Below, one piece after another: positions 12,199-24,092 of a stretch of DNA of 64,000 bases; position 1 is the first letter of the stretch, and every line of letters begins with the position of its first letter. This stretch comes from Sclerotinia nivalis (taxonomy: Eukaryota; Ascomycota; Leotiomycetes; Helotiales; Sclerotiniaceae): positions 372,001-436,000 of the forward strand of contig JAPEIS010000001.1 of assembly GCA_029531795.1 (NCBI GenBank), in the 5' to 3' direction. Made by a program: the position numbers and the translations under genes. The notes under the pieces were generated by a model that saw nothing but the letters and a program-made list of their open reading frames with translations, was not told the DNA's origin and searched no databases.

Positions 12199-14569
12199 AT
12201 GGAGGCTCAAAGCCAGGCTCAAAGTCCCTCTGAATGTAACCAGTGTGGAAAGAAATTCCAACGTAAGGCACATTTGCTTCGACATCAACAGCAACGTATG
12301 TATCCTTATCATTTCAGAGCTCAAAGTACCGAAGCGACGCTCTATATCTATTGTGGAGGGACCTGATGTGTGCAAAATCTAGATTCCGGTGTTCGGCCAT
12401 ACAGCTGCATATTTTGTTCCAAAACTTTTAAACGCAGGCAAGTACCCGGGGAGTCACAGAAATATGTACCTTTATCGACTTTGCAATAATAAGTACTAAC
12501 AATATCCCATAGTGATGTTCTCCGAGATCATTTCAGCAGATGCGACCATCGCGGATCAGCCGCTATTCCAGATTCTTTAGAACGAGGACGAAAACGGCAC
12601 GCGTGCGACGAATGCTCGAGGCTGAAGGTCAAATGTGACAACGAAGTACCGTGTCGCAAATGTAAGGAATTCGGAAGAGTTTGTGTAAAAACTAGAAGTT
12701 CAAGTATGCTTTTTTAAACATCTCCGAAAGACATGTTGTGATTTGCGCTGACATCATATTCAAGATTCCGCTTCTTCGACAAAAGCTTCACCAAGCCCCG
12801 AGGTGCCCCCTCCCCGGTCTTTGACACCCCCTGCTGGCACTCCGGAACCTATATCAGATCGAAATTCGATCAGCTTTTTATTGAATTTACCGAACGAAGC
12901 AGAGTTTATGCGGGAGTTTCCAAAAGCTTTTACCGTGAGCCTAAAACACAGAGCCGCAGAATACATAAGTTTGTATCCTCAAAGTACAATACAGCCATGG
13001 GCCGGAGGAGATATGATGCACCAAAATGTGACAAATTTTGGATACACGTCAAATATGGGGATGGATCCAAGGGTGGCCTTTCTCCATGACATGGAATTCG
13101 AAACATTCGAAAGACAAACGCATGGATGGCAGTTGCCCTCAGACAATTTTATTCCATGGTCACCAGACGGAATGTTCAACGATCGAAATTTCCTGGAACA
13201 ACGCGCCTATGATATACGGGGAAAGTTGAGATATGCTGCAAGCTCACAGGTCGGAGCTCATGCTGTATCAAAGGAAGTCATTGAAGCAATTGAGCACATA
13301 ACGGCCGATGTCATTGCTGCGCGTATCAAATTGTATTTCAAGCATTGGCATCATCATGCACCTATGATTCATAAAGCTACTTTTGATCCGTGCACAGCTG
13401 CATTACCCTTAGTTCTTTCCATTATGAGTCTTGGTGCAATGGTAAGCAAATTTAACATAACTGAACTATTTCGGTGCTAAATGGCTAATGAACCTTTAGT
13501 ATTCTACAGAGGCCAATGAGGCAGCGGAAGGAAAGCTTCTTTTGGATACCATAGAAACCTACATCTACTCAATAAATGGGTTTAATGATGAATTTGACTT
13601 ACCCGGTAGAACTTATGCTGAGCGTACAGGCAATTCATCTCAAGAATGGCTGCAATACCAGTTGGAGGAATTTCAGGGCGCGTATCTCGTTGTAGTTGTC
13701 CAATTTTGGACAGGCAACGAGGTTGCAAGAACAAGGGTCAGGCAACAACGCTTTGCAAGATTAGTATCCGTGAGTACCATAATTCACACTTCACCATAAG
13801 CCCGAGCTGACATTGGGCAGATTTACCGCTTCTTAGAATTGAATACTGTACAACATCCTCCTGGGTTTGTTATCAAAGACCAAGATTCATTTAGAGATTG
13901 GATTCGGAAAGAATCGTACATTAGAACGGCAAGTATAATGATGATGCTTGACAACGCATTCGCCATATTTAACAATCTCACCCCAAGACTTCAATGGGCA
14001 GAGATAGATCTACCATTTCCTAGCAATGACCAATATTTCAAAGCTGCAAAGTACGATGATTTGGGGAATCATTCCGGATTTCCCATTCCAAAGATAAAGA
14101 TAAAGGATGCTTTCTTTTTGCTATACTCTCGTATGGAAACTGCTGAGGAAGACCCATTGCCGTTATGTAACTGCAACCTAACTGCCCAAGATATGCAGAT
14201 GCTTATTCATAGTAAGATTATTCTCGTCTACCGGATTTTGTATAAAGCTGACCCTCTATAGTTCTCTACGTTAATATCTGGAACTCAACGTTCTGTAATC
14301 CTTTGGCTCAATTACCCACCACATCTATTTCTTTACTCCTTGCACCTTTCAAACTCGCCATGCGAAATTGGAAAGTAGTTTGGGATGAAATCAAATCTGC
14401 GGCGGATCCGGATGAATGGAATACACTTGGTTTCGAGAGAACCGCGGAAACTTATTATACTGCTGTCAAGAGCATCCTCAGGATTTTTGAGTCAAGGGAA
14501 GGGAAATTCCCTCCTATTCCTAGTGATTGTGAGAAGGGTGCACATATGAAAAGATTGTTGAGTTTTTGA
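12199..14569 (+). CDS. Transcription factor with C2H2 zinc fingers and a Zn2Cys6 cluster
   Basis: Seven exons (12199..12295, 12383..12437, 12513..12703, 12765..13441, 13500..13769, 13821..14211, 14262..14569) join in frame to 662 aa. Finger 1 (C-x2-C-x12-H-x3-H) starts at residue 13. Finger 2 (YSCIFCSKTF...DHFSRC) is of C2HC form. A canonical binuclear cluster follows with spacing C-x2-C-x6-C-x5-C-x2-C-x6-C (ACDECSRLKVKC...). The middle and C-terminal parts, with segments such as FLLYSRM and LLAPFKLAMRNWK, resemble the fungal_trans middle homology domain. It therefore probably acts in the nucleus as a DNA-binding regulator; targets are unknown. Intron 2 uses a GC donor (CGCAG/GCAAGT), the only way to keep the finger in frame. 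The neighbouring phytochrome gene converges on it across a 2.2-kb gap. Confidence 0.88.
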
Positions 14570-15332
14570 TAGAGGTACTTGAATGTTTGTATTCGGGACT
14601 CTGGGTGTGATTTGGTGAAATGGATGGTTAGATGGATGGATGGTGTTTTGGTTTCGGGTTTGATGACGGAAGTGATGCTCAAATGTACACGAGGGATTTA
14701 TATGGGTTTCTGGTTCAAGCAACAATGATAACGGGAATGGGAATGGAATGGACGGTTGGAGTTTTTATTGGGGACGGTCTGAGAAATTTGAGAAGTTTGA
14801 GAAATGTTAATAATATTTTCCACTCGAGCATAGATTGCAATTTTATTTATTTTATTATTCATCTATCCTATGATATCAAGGTCTCGAACATTCGTTGTGT
14901 ATATTTGAGTTTGTGAATATCTATATATTTCTTTTCATAGTATGAGAAATGAAGTTAAATAGGTACATGGGAAGCTATCAACACAGTGTTTACAAATTAC
15001 ACATCCTTAGCAGAACGGTATCCTCTCAACAGCACTGCGAGATAACCAACACAGACACAGACATTACTCACTACTAATACGTAATAAATCTCAGATATAA
15101 GTATCCCCCGAACTGGAAGTGCATCCTATGTAGGTACACCAACTCGCGGGGTCGAGAGCTGAGGGCTGAGGGTATGCAAAACTAACGGAGGAATTTGCTA
15201 TACCTTAGGTGTTCGCTTTCCCAACCCGACTCAACTCAACCTAACTCAAGCTAACCCAAGCCAGCAGGAAACTTGATATTTCATCCTATTCTAGTAATAC
15301 ACTTGCTGACCTTATATTTCATCAATCGAATT

Positions 15333-15396
15333 CATCTCATCTCATCTCATCTCATCTCATCTCATCTCATCTCATCTCATCTCATCTCATCTCATC
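15333..15396. repeat. (CATCT)n microsatellite
   Basis: Nearly 13 perfect copies of the pentamer CATCT stand in an uninterrupted row. Confidence 0.97.
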
Positions 15397-15613
15397 GTGA
15401 ATAGTAAATCGTAACTCGTAAATCTTACAAAACCTCAAGAAAGGAGAAAATCGCGTTCCTATTACTCGAGTAAGGTTAATTACCTAGTAGGTATCATGAC
15501 CATCCATGTGCTTGAGTACCACCCACCACCACCACCATAGCGGGACTTCGTTGCTGTGTAATTGGTTCTAGGTGGAAGGATTTGAAGGGGAGGGTGGAAA
15601 TAACTTATAGATC

Positions 15614-16067
15614 TAAGAGTTCTGGTCCGGGCTCATTGCACACTAAGCGAAATCACACCAAAATTGACGATTTTTCAACTTTTCAGACCCTTGTTTTTTA
15701 TATGAAAAATCAAGACAATTTATCAAAATCTGTATTTATATAAAGATAATCAATGAAAATTTATTAAAAATTAAATAGAATACTTTTATATATTTTTGTT
15801 TTGAAATTATATATATTCGAAATCAAAAAAACAAAAGAATTTCAAAAAATTGCTTATTTAAACTTTTGAACGAAAATTATAAAATATAAAATATATGATT
15901 TTTTACAATTGAATTATAATTAATTATTCTATTTCAAAATTTCAATCATTTTTATTTAACATTGAAAAAGTTATTCAATATTTAATTTTGTATGAGCAAA
16001 TATAGTTTTTGCAGGGATTCTGTCACAGATTCGAATGGTGTGTGGTAAGTAGATTCCAGAACTCTTA
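15614..16067. mobile_element. MITE-like AT-rich element with 12-bp terminal inverted repeat
   Basis: TAAGAGTTCTGG at 15614-15625 is repeated as its exact reverse complement at 16056-16067. If the outer TA pairs are a target duplication, the terminal repeats are the 10-mer AGAGTTCTGG, the layout of Tc1/mariner-type miniature elements. The interior (about 15660-16010) is much more AT-rich than its flanks and has no coding frame. The match could be chance in a single copy; copies elsewhere in the genome would settle it. Confidence 0.5.
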
Positions 16068-16805
16068 CCTCTATCACAATTCATTTCAAGTCACTCTAGT
16101 TCAACAAACTTCGTCCAAAATTCCACCGCGATTATATTATCATCCCTTCCATTAAAAATACACAATAATCCCCATCTAATAACCCAATTCCTCCATTTCC
16201 CAAGAAGTCCATCGCTTATACGTGTAGCAAGCAAAAAGCTCGCTCGAATCCCCAGCATCGACATTATATCCTCCGTGCTGCCGGGAACTTCGAGTTTAAG
16301 AACCACCTTGCTTCCTTTCCACCATTCGATCCATCCAAAGTTCCAAACCCGTTCTCTCGACTCCTATATCTAAAATGGTATCATTACTCTTCAAGTTCGT
16401 ATACTTTCGTATCCGGAACTGGCGTTGTATTATACAGTTTGAGCTTGGTGTCCGATATATTGCTTTGTATCTCTTCTTCTCCTTCTTCCTCCCCGTCGCT
16501 AAACCCAAGGTCGGCTATCCTTTAATATACTGCGAATATGTTCGAACCGACTATTAACCCAACGAATACAAATCGTTGATAGAGTTGGAAAAGGAAAGCT
16601 TCTTCATGCCTTAATCGGCCGGCATGATAATCCCAATGCCGTAACAGTAAGTGATCGCGAGTACCATCAACCCAACACCCCGAACACCCAAATCTCAGGT
16701 TCTATAATTTAAAAGACAGCATGAGATGCGAAACGCTCCAGAAACGCAAATGACTCGTTTTTCTAGCACTTTTGTACGAGTACAACAACAACAACAATAT
16801 AACGC

Positions 16806-19800
16806 TCAAGCTAAGAACCATCCGCCTTGTTCCCACATTCCCGGGATATACAGCGCCTGTTGTTTAAGCTGAGGGTTACTTAAGCCACGTAGGAGAAAGT
16901 CCAAACGGCTAAAGTTTACAGGCTTTAAAATCCAACCATCGAAGCTAAAAGACATTAGTTTCTCTATTGATATAAAATAAGGGGAACATCGAAGAGAAAT
17001 ATATGTATAAACATACCCAGCTTCGATATAATCAAATCGATTTTCCTCGGTAAGCGAGGCTGAAACGGCAATAATAGGAACTCTCTTCCTTGCCTTATGT
17101 AATTCGGGATGGTCTCTTTCAAAATGACGTACCATTCTCGTTGCCATAGCACCATCAACAAGAGGCATCTATCTATCGTTAGTAATCATTAGTCTTTCAA
17201 AAGAACAAATAACACACCTGTAAATCCATCAAGATGACGTCAACGCAATTGTTTTGAGACTTATAGTAATCATGACATGATTGCCCGTCATTTGTAATTT
17301 CAACTTTGTGTGCAAGTTTGCCGAGTCTTCTATGCAGAAGTTTTGCATTGATAGGATTGTCCTCCGCTGCCAAGATTGAAAGTGGCTTATTTGTCGATGT
17401 ACAACTGAAGGTAGCTAACGAGGGTGTGCTTGACATTCTGTGCCCGGTCGGAGCAATCATAGGGTCTTCTTTCAAGGAAAATGCGATATCAAAGAATGAT
17501 GTAGCGGTAGATGAACCTTCTTCAATTGGAGTCGCTAGTGGAGTACCCCCAAAAGCGGAATGTGCATAACTAGAAGTTATCCGATCGCTTTCATCATAGA
17601 CACTCCCGGTCTCAGATAATGGACGAATATGTCTTCCACTATTGTTGATCGAGAATTCTGGAATATCTGCCGGAGTGGCGGCATGTTCAAACGGCAACTC
17701 AATGCCAAATACTGTCCCTTTCCCTGTCTCGCTATGTACTCGAATTTGGCCATTGGAGTTACGAACGTATCGAGCTACTACAGCAAGGCCAAGACCAAGA
17801 GTCTCTCTCGTGTCACTTGATGGTGGTGATGGCTTTCTGGGAGTAGGAACATCTGTCTCGTCCAATATCTGCTCAAATTCCTGGAATAATTCATCAAGTT
17901 GTGATTCGGACATTCCACGACCCACATCTTGGACAGTAATAGATATTACGGTACTCGTTGGCCATATCTGCAAAGGCCGAATGTCGATTTTGACACCACC
18001 AGCCACGGAATTTTGAAACGCGTTGCTTGTGAGATTGGAAATAACCTGTCGTAATCGAGCAGCATCACCTTTGACCATTTCTGGTATACCTTGATGTATA
18101 GTGACAGTCAGATCTAGGCTCTTTCGAATTGCTTCTTTTCGGAAAGCTGACATAACTCCCGAGACCGTAGCTGAGAGGTCAAAAACATCTTTGATTGAAT
18201 TGACCGGACCATTTTCAGCTTTGGTGAGTTTCAGCAGGTCATCGATGACATAAATCAACGATCTTGAAGCCTTGTGAGCTTTTATTAGTAACTCGCGAGT
18301 TGGGGACTCGATTTTATCCTCAAGTGCCATTTCGAGATAGTTAACCACGGCATTTAGCGGTGTGCGGACTTCATGACTTGTGTTCTTTATCAGGAGGCGA
18401 GTCATTCGATTATGTCCTGTTGATTCCTTTTGTCGCCAGATCTCAATGAATCTTCCATACAAAAGACCTAATACGGACGCAGTTTCGAAGTCATCCGTGT
18501 TCCATGTTTTGGAAGTGCCTTTGATAGTCTCTGTCCAGCGTCTAAAACTACTTCTTGGTTCTAGGTACTGACCATCAGTCCTCTTGATTTTCTCATAAGG
18601 ATTACCCGCCCACCTCACTTCGCGAAGTTGACCTCTTCTGAAGAAAACCAAAAAGTCATTTCCGCCCGTACTAAGAGGTATGACGAGTATACCAGCTACA
18701 GAATTGATTCCCGACGGGTCCTTTAGTTTTGGTAAGTCTTTTGCAATATCGTGCGTGGAAAATATTTCGGTGAAGTGCTGAGACTGTAGATGTGCAAGAA
18801 TCGCTAAGGCCTCTCGATAGGGGCGAAGTTTTCCAATAGCTCGTGCTTCGTCCTGAATGTTGAGAAGGCCGAAGTCGGCATTGAAGACGCGCAGCAAATC
18901 ATCGGAGGATGCCGCAATAAACCCGGAAGGCGTCTTTCCTGTATTCTGACGTGGTGCTTTTCGAGCTTCAATGCGTTGCAGCATCAGTAGCCGTTCGATA
19001 TTTGTTGAAGCACACTCTCCAATGTTTCTGGCCAGTTCGCGCATTGGTAGAGTTACACGAACACCGCTATTACCATATCCATGACATGCCACTAATCCCC
19101 ACAGATCACCGTCTATCACGATAGAAATTGACATTGTTGAGCGTACTCCCATATTCGAAAGATACTTTATATGAAGTGGTGACATGGCGCGTAAATATGC
19201 ATGTGTCAAGTCTAGTGGCTTTTCAAAATCCGATTCGTCACGACAGACCTGTAAGATGATCAGCACGGTAGCGTTCGGCTTTGCTTCAGCATCAATGTTA
19301 TGAGACAATGACCATTTCAAAGTTCCGAGATGCACTTTCGAGCGATCAGGCTTCTGATGCCTGGCCAAGAAATAAAGTAAGGCCTAGCTTAACAAAAACC
19401 AACCAAGTAATGGATTTCGTGCTTACTAGTCGTGCAGTCTCTTCATCCCGGTCATATAAAATTCGAATCCTGTTGATTTTGTATAAATCGCGAGCTTGCT
19501 TAGGAATATCCGAAGCTAGCAAGGTAAAAATGGTGTTGGTCAATGTCAAATGAGAAAATGGACTGTTCAACCGAAAACTAACCTGGAAAATGCAATCCTC
19601 TGAAGATATCATCACTTGCTTTGGGGTTAACCAACTCAGCCTCCACACATCCATTTTTCTCAGAATCAAATCGGTAAAACATGACTCGATGAAAACCCGT
19701 CAAGTCAAATATGAGGCCGACCACCACATCTTGAAGCTCCTGAACGGAAGTACATGCAGCAAGTTGTTCTTGTGCTTGTGTCATAGCATTGAACACCTCC

Positions 19801-20837
19801 AGGGAACCAACGGCATGTCTGCCTTTTCGTTTGGCGATCTGCAAGACACGTAACGGTTGACTTCCTCTGGAGATACTCTTCAACCGCTCTCCAAGCACTG
19901 TATCATTGTCAATTGTCCGCGTTGGAGTTTTTGGTAAATCTGTAGTAGTGTGAAGTCCGTCGGAATGAAATATGTGGTCGGAAAATTCTTCGAATTCGCA
20001 GATGATCAAATCATCAGTGTTTTTGGATATATGGATGGCGCACCAGAGATTTACCAATCCCGTATGTGCAACAACTGACATGGAGAAAATGTCCAGGTGC
20101 GTGTCAGAGCATGGATTTTTGCTGGCAGCTCGAAGAGCATGATCCACCCGTGCGATGAAGTCTTCGCGAACGTCCACGCCAAGAACGTCAAGAAAAGACT
20201 TTAGAGTAAACAATTGTTCCGGCGTATATTTCAATATCTTGAACGTATTTTCGCTGGCAATCCGAGGCACGAGATGCCCTTGATCGTTGTATCTTAAGGC
20301 GACCAAGGCCCCATATTGTTGAATTGCCCCTGGAATGTGTATAGGTTCATCTTCACACTTGTAGAATGACTGTTCCTCGGTGCTCACAGGTTCGCCTGGG
20401 GCAATACCTGGAGGGCCATTTTTTGAAGGGACCAATTGTGAACGTTGCGATATCTTCCTGTTATTTTCCAACTCGGATGACCGTTCATCGCTGCCACTTC
20501 CCGTTGAATGGTCTTCTATCGAGGTTTCACGCAGTCTGCGAATTGTATCGTCAGAAGGTATAGGTGGATAAGGTGGTGGATAGAAGTTTGATTCGTTAGA
20601 GTCATCGGCATGTCTCTCGTTCACATTGTCTGATCTATCTTGAGCTTCCTGAGTCAAGGTAGAGTATCGATGGCTTGAGGTGTATGAAGGAACATCATCA
20701 ACGTTCTGTGAGGTTGTTCCAGTGTTAACATCTCTTCCATCGATAAGATTTCGAATAGGAAATATTCGTTCGACTTTAAACTCTTCAACCGATGGGAAGA
20801 CCACAGGCTTGGAAGGCGTTGGGTCTATGTTGGACAT
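16806..20837 (-). CDS. phy: Fungal phytochrome, hybrid histidine kinase
   Basis: A red/far-red photoreceptor kinase. Five exons (20837..19583, 19515..19427, 19248..17218, 17168..17017, 16944..16806) join to 1221 aa. A 155-residue Ser/Pro-rich leader precedes the photosensory core. Cys161 in YKCEDEPIHIPGAIQ matches the biliverdin-attaching Cys of bacterial and fungal phytochromes. The GAF domain keeps PASDIP (Asp421, across intron 1), SPLHIKYL (His474) and ACHGYG (His504). The PHY domain carries RWAGNPYEK and PRSSFRRW. The kinase has the H-box SHEVRTPLNAV (His740), an N-box near NLTSNAFQNS and G-boxes (DVGRGM, GLGLAVV). A receiver domain has ILMDLQMP (Asp1123) and the Lys in ILKPVN. All key residues are present, so a working light sensor with internal phosphotransfer is expected. 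The long second intron (178 nt) is fixed by the conserved run ARLVCRDESDFEKPLDLTHAY. Confidence 0.96.
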
Positions 20838-23800
20838 TGCTCAGCATATTTGATCCCACCAAGTAGGAGTTTGAAGATTGGAATATCCCATCTCCAAACG
20901 TATGGTTAACATGGAGAAAAGAAAAAGTGATAAATATGGATAAGAGACCTTGGAATACATAAGCTCTAATTCAAGTTGAGTAAGGCCTCGGTCTAGCTTG
21001 AGGTCTAGAGAGACCACTCAACGAGCGATCGCATGATTAGTTGGGATGGTATGGAAATCGGAGTGAATCCCTATGGTTATCAGCCACGGAAGAGTGCTCC
21101 ATCGTGACAAGGATACACAAACTTTATGAAGGGCGAAAAGATCTCCACAGAGTCGAATAAATGGGGCATAGCGGACGGAGGTATTTTTGAGCCCCCGTGT
21201 AGCATATCTGGTTCTTAGCTACCCCTCCTTTAAGATGCATCAAAGCATGGGCTCTTTATAGCAGGTTGAGTTGTTAGCAAGAATAAAATAGTGACAAAGA
21301 CAAACTTCACTACCAGTATCTAGATAACTATCGAAGGGTCGTTCATAGTGAGGACAGCAACCCTCCTATATTCCGGAAGGATATTATTGACCTTTACCAA
21401 TGGTGCAATGTTAAGTGATAATTCTTTAAAACATACATACATGCATGCATGCATGCATGTTATTCATACCTAGAAGATAGTTGAATTGAGTACAACCAGA
21501 AATTGATTGATTGGGAGATTATCAGCTGCTGCTGCTGTGTTTGCAGAAAGTCCGGACCGATCTGGCCTGTGCGAGGGGGCTATGGGTTGTACATACTCCG
21601 TACAATCGGTACAATCGGCAACATTCTTTGAACCCTGACTCGTAACTAAAATCTCCACTCAGCATTTCTCTTCCACTGGAACTATTAATGGTATTCGAGG
21701 GTCCGTCCAGTAATCGAAAAGGCAGACTTTACTTTTTTCAAGTAATGCACCAGGAATCATGTGGCTTCCTAATTAGGCATAGGGCTAGTATCATTTAGTG
21801 CTCTATGGCTTTATAAAAGCCGTGGCATCGTAGATTATATTCTAACCCAATACAACTCATCCCACAAAATTATTATACCCAGTTTTTCTCCAGGACATTG
21901 ACTACCAGCAAGATTTTATGGGTCACAAATTTAGTTAAGGAACGAATCTTCCCGACCCTTCATTGATGTAAAGCAAGTGTAGCCTTCAAAACTCTATTAG
22001 GCCATGGAAGTTTCAGCTATTGTTAAGTACAAGGGCAAAAAAATCAACAAAGTTCTTGAGAGCAAATTTATCCTTAGACATCAATGAGAAGTACAGATCA
22101 CAATTACATCATGGGCGTTACATTGGAAACATTGAAAAAAAAAAGGATATTTCGATGGAGGAGCAATGGAAAACCGTTGCAAAGATCGTGCCACTCAGAT
22201 CGTGTTACCCATGCTTAACCTTAGCATTCAGGATGCATGGATATCAGAGGCCAGAAGCCAGAAGCCTAGAAGCTATTTAGAAACCAATACTGTGACTGGC
22301 CTAGGTTTGAAGCGATTAACTACCCGCAAACACTCATATCTCAGACTTGCTGTTATCTACCTAGTAAACTCTCCTCGCGTGCGGAAGAAGGAATACCCAT
22401 ACCACAATCTGGTAAACGACGAGAGGAAGAACCTGATTCTGCTCGTGGGGCCGGGAAGTATAGCACACTTTATTAGGAGGCTGCTACGAGTATTTCCTTT
22501 GTAGTTCACCATCTTGTGGTATGTGCTTAAGGTGGAGTATGCGATACTTTCTGGCCGCACGAGCAGCGTTCGTTTTATATCTTTTGACAGCAACGAGTAT
22601 CCATTCAATTGAACTATCTAATGCAACAACAAAGTCCATTCCCCATTCTTTCGGCGTGGGTCAATAACAGGACCCGCAGAAGGAAGTCGATATCACTCGG
22701 ACATCGATTTAAAGTTCAAGATCCGAGCCGCTTCTCCTCATCTTGAAATCCATTGTATCGCTGATATCGGGGACTTTACTGCATTTTCTGTCACGGTTGG
22801 TTGAGCTAAGCCTCCAACTTTAGACAAATATTCAGCTCAGGTTTTGTACTAAATGCTAGAACATCCTGCAATAGCGAAGTTTCGTTATTACTTTGATTCA
22901 AAACAGGGCCCATAGGTTTTGTATATGCAACATGCCCAATCATTTGGTGTACAGATTTGAAAAAGGCTATTCTCACCCCGATGGATCAATTGCTACACTT
23001 GATGTCACTTCCCCTTATTCAAAGCTGATAAAAGCTTATGTTTTGTTTTTCCTCCAAACTTGCTTTTCTAGGCAAGCCTTAATTGGAAGTTATCGATTCA
23101 TCCAGTGCCTATAACCTAAGTTTCTACATGATCGCGTAAAACTACTAGGTTATTCGCTGGCTAAATGGCATTGTATAAGCCACCGCCAAATATTCATCTT
23201 AACATCAATCCGGTACTTTGATTTATTTTTGCAAGAACATCAATCCTCATTGTATAAATTTAATACAATGAAACATGAATTACTCTCTTATCACAGAACT
23301 CGTGATTTTCTACGATGCACTCGCGAGCTAAACCCGTCACTACCAAGAATGTGAACCACCACTTTTGATTGCATATGGAATACCATTCACGATTTTGAAT
23401 GCGGGGAAATCGTGATATCAACACTTGACGGTTAAACCCCCTTTCTATCCCCTGTGTTTATTAGATTGAACATCATACATTAAAAACCCTCCTTCAAAAT
23501 TGTTACCCACCCTCCCAATCCTCCAAACCATCCTCTTCTCAACCCTAGTATCCTCCTTCGCCGTCCCAAACACATTTGGAAGAGCCAGTGCCAAAGTACT
23601 TGCTCTACAAGGAGAATATGCCAAGCAAGGAGGAACCATAAAAGGCTCAACTCTATTATTCGTTGTATAGTAGTTTGTTATTCTCTATTATCGATAAATT
23701 GATTCATTAATATGCCTTGGATTAGACCATCGTCACAAGTAATATCTTAGAAGATTCTAGATTTCTGTACGGTCCTATGCCCGCCATACATCATGTATAT

Positions 23801-24092
23801 AACCTGGCTTAGAGCCCATCTGTTTTCTCCTCTCTCTCTAGCTTTGCAAATAAACGATTATAAGCACTTCTTGCCATATTGTCTTGGATTCTTCTCCATA
23901 CATTGAAGTCGAAAGCCAATCGCCTCTCCACCTGCCACGTAACCCATGCATCCGAACAGCAGATACTAAAAAAATTGTGCTTGTTTCCTCCGTCAGATAG
24001 GAAATTACAATACCGTTTCTGAACACACCTTCCCCTTGGAGATACACCCGCACATATGCCGACAGCCACACGCAATTGCGGAGCACGAGCCG
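20838..24092. other. Divergent intergenic region between phytochrome and HET genes
   Basis: About 3.2 kb with no gene I can defend. It contains a run of CATG near 21430-21460 and a plus-strand frame at 23470-23670. That frame encodes a hydrophobic, coding-looking stretch (with GRASAKVLALQGEYAK) and may be a gene remnant. Frames at 22020-22608 show no domain. The phytochrome promoter should lie in the first kilobase. Confidence 0.5.
23470..23670 (+). pseudogene. Short orphan frame, possible gene remnant
   Basis: About 60 stop-free codons run to a TAG at 23668. They encode a hydrophobic segment (LQTILFSTLVSSFAVPN) followed by a polar part with GRASAKVLALQGEYAK and a hydrophobic end. There is no start codon in frame and no partner exon was found. 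It could be the last exon of a lost membrane-protein gene, or chance. Confidence 0.15.

Larger units (their letters stand above)
14570..16805. other. Intergenic region between convergent transcription-factor and phytochrome genes
   Basis: No gene is supported. It contains a CATCT microsatellite, a run of CAC triplets near 15525, and an AT-rich block framed by an inverted repeat (listed separately). Frames at 16091-16557 lack any domain and lie within the 3' flank of the phytochrome gene. Confidence 0.6.

Noticed and set aside
22020..22608. Several overlapping frames between the phytochrome and HET genes
   Set aside because: No domain, opposite-strand overlaps, and composition like spacer.
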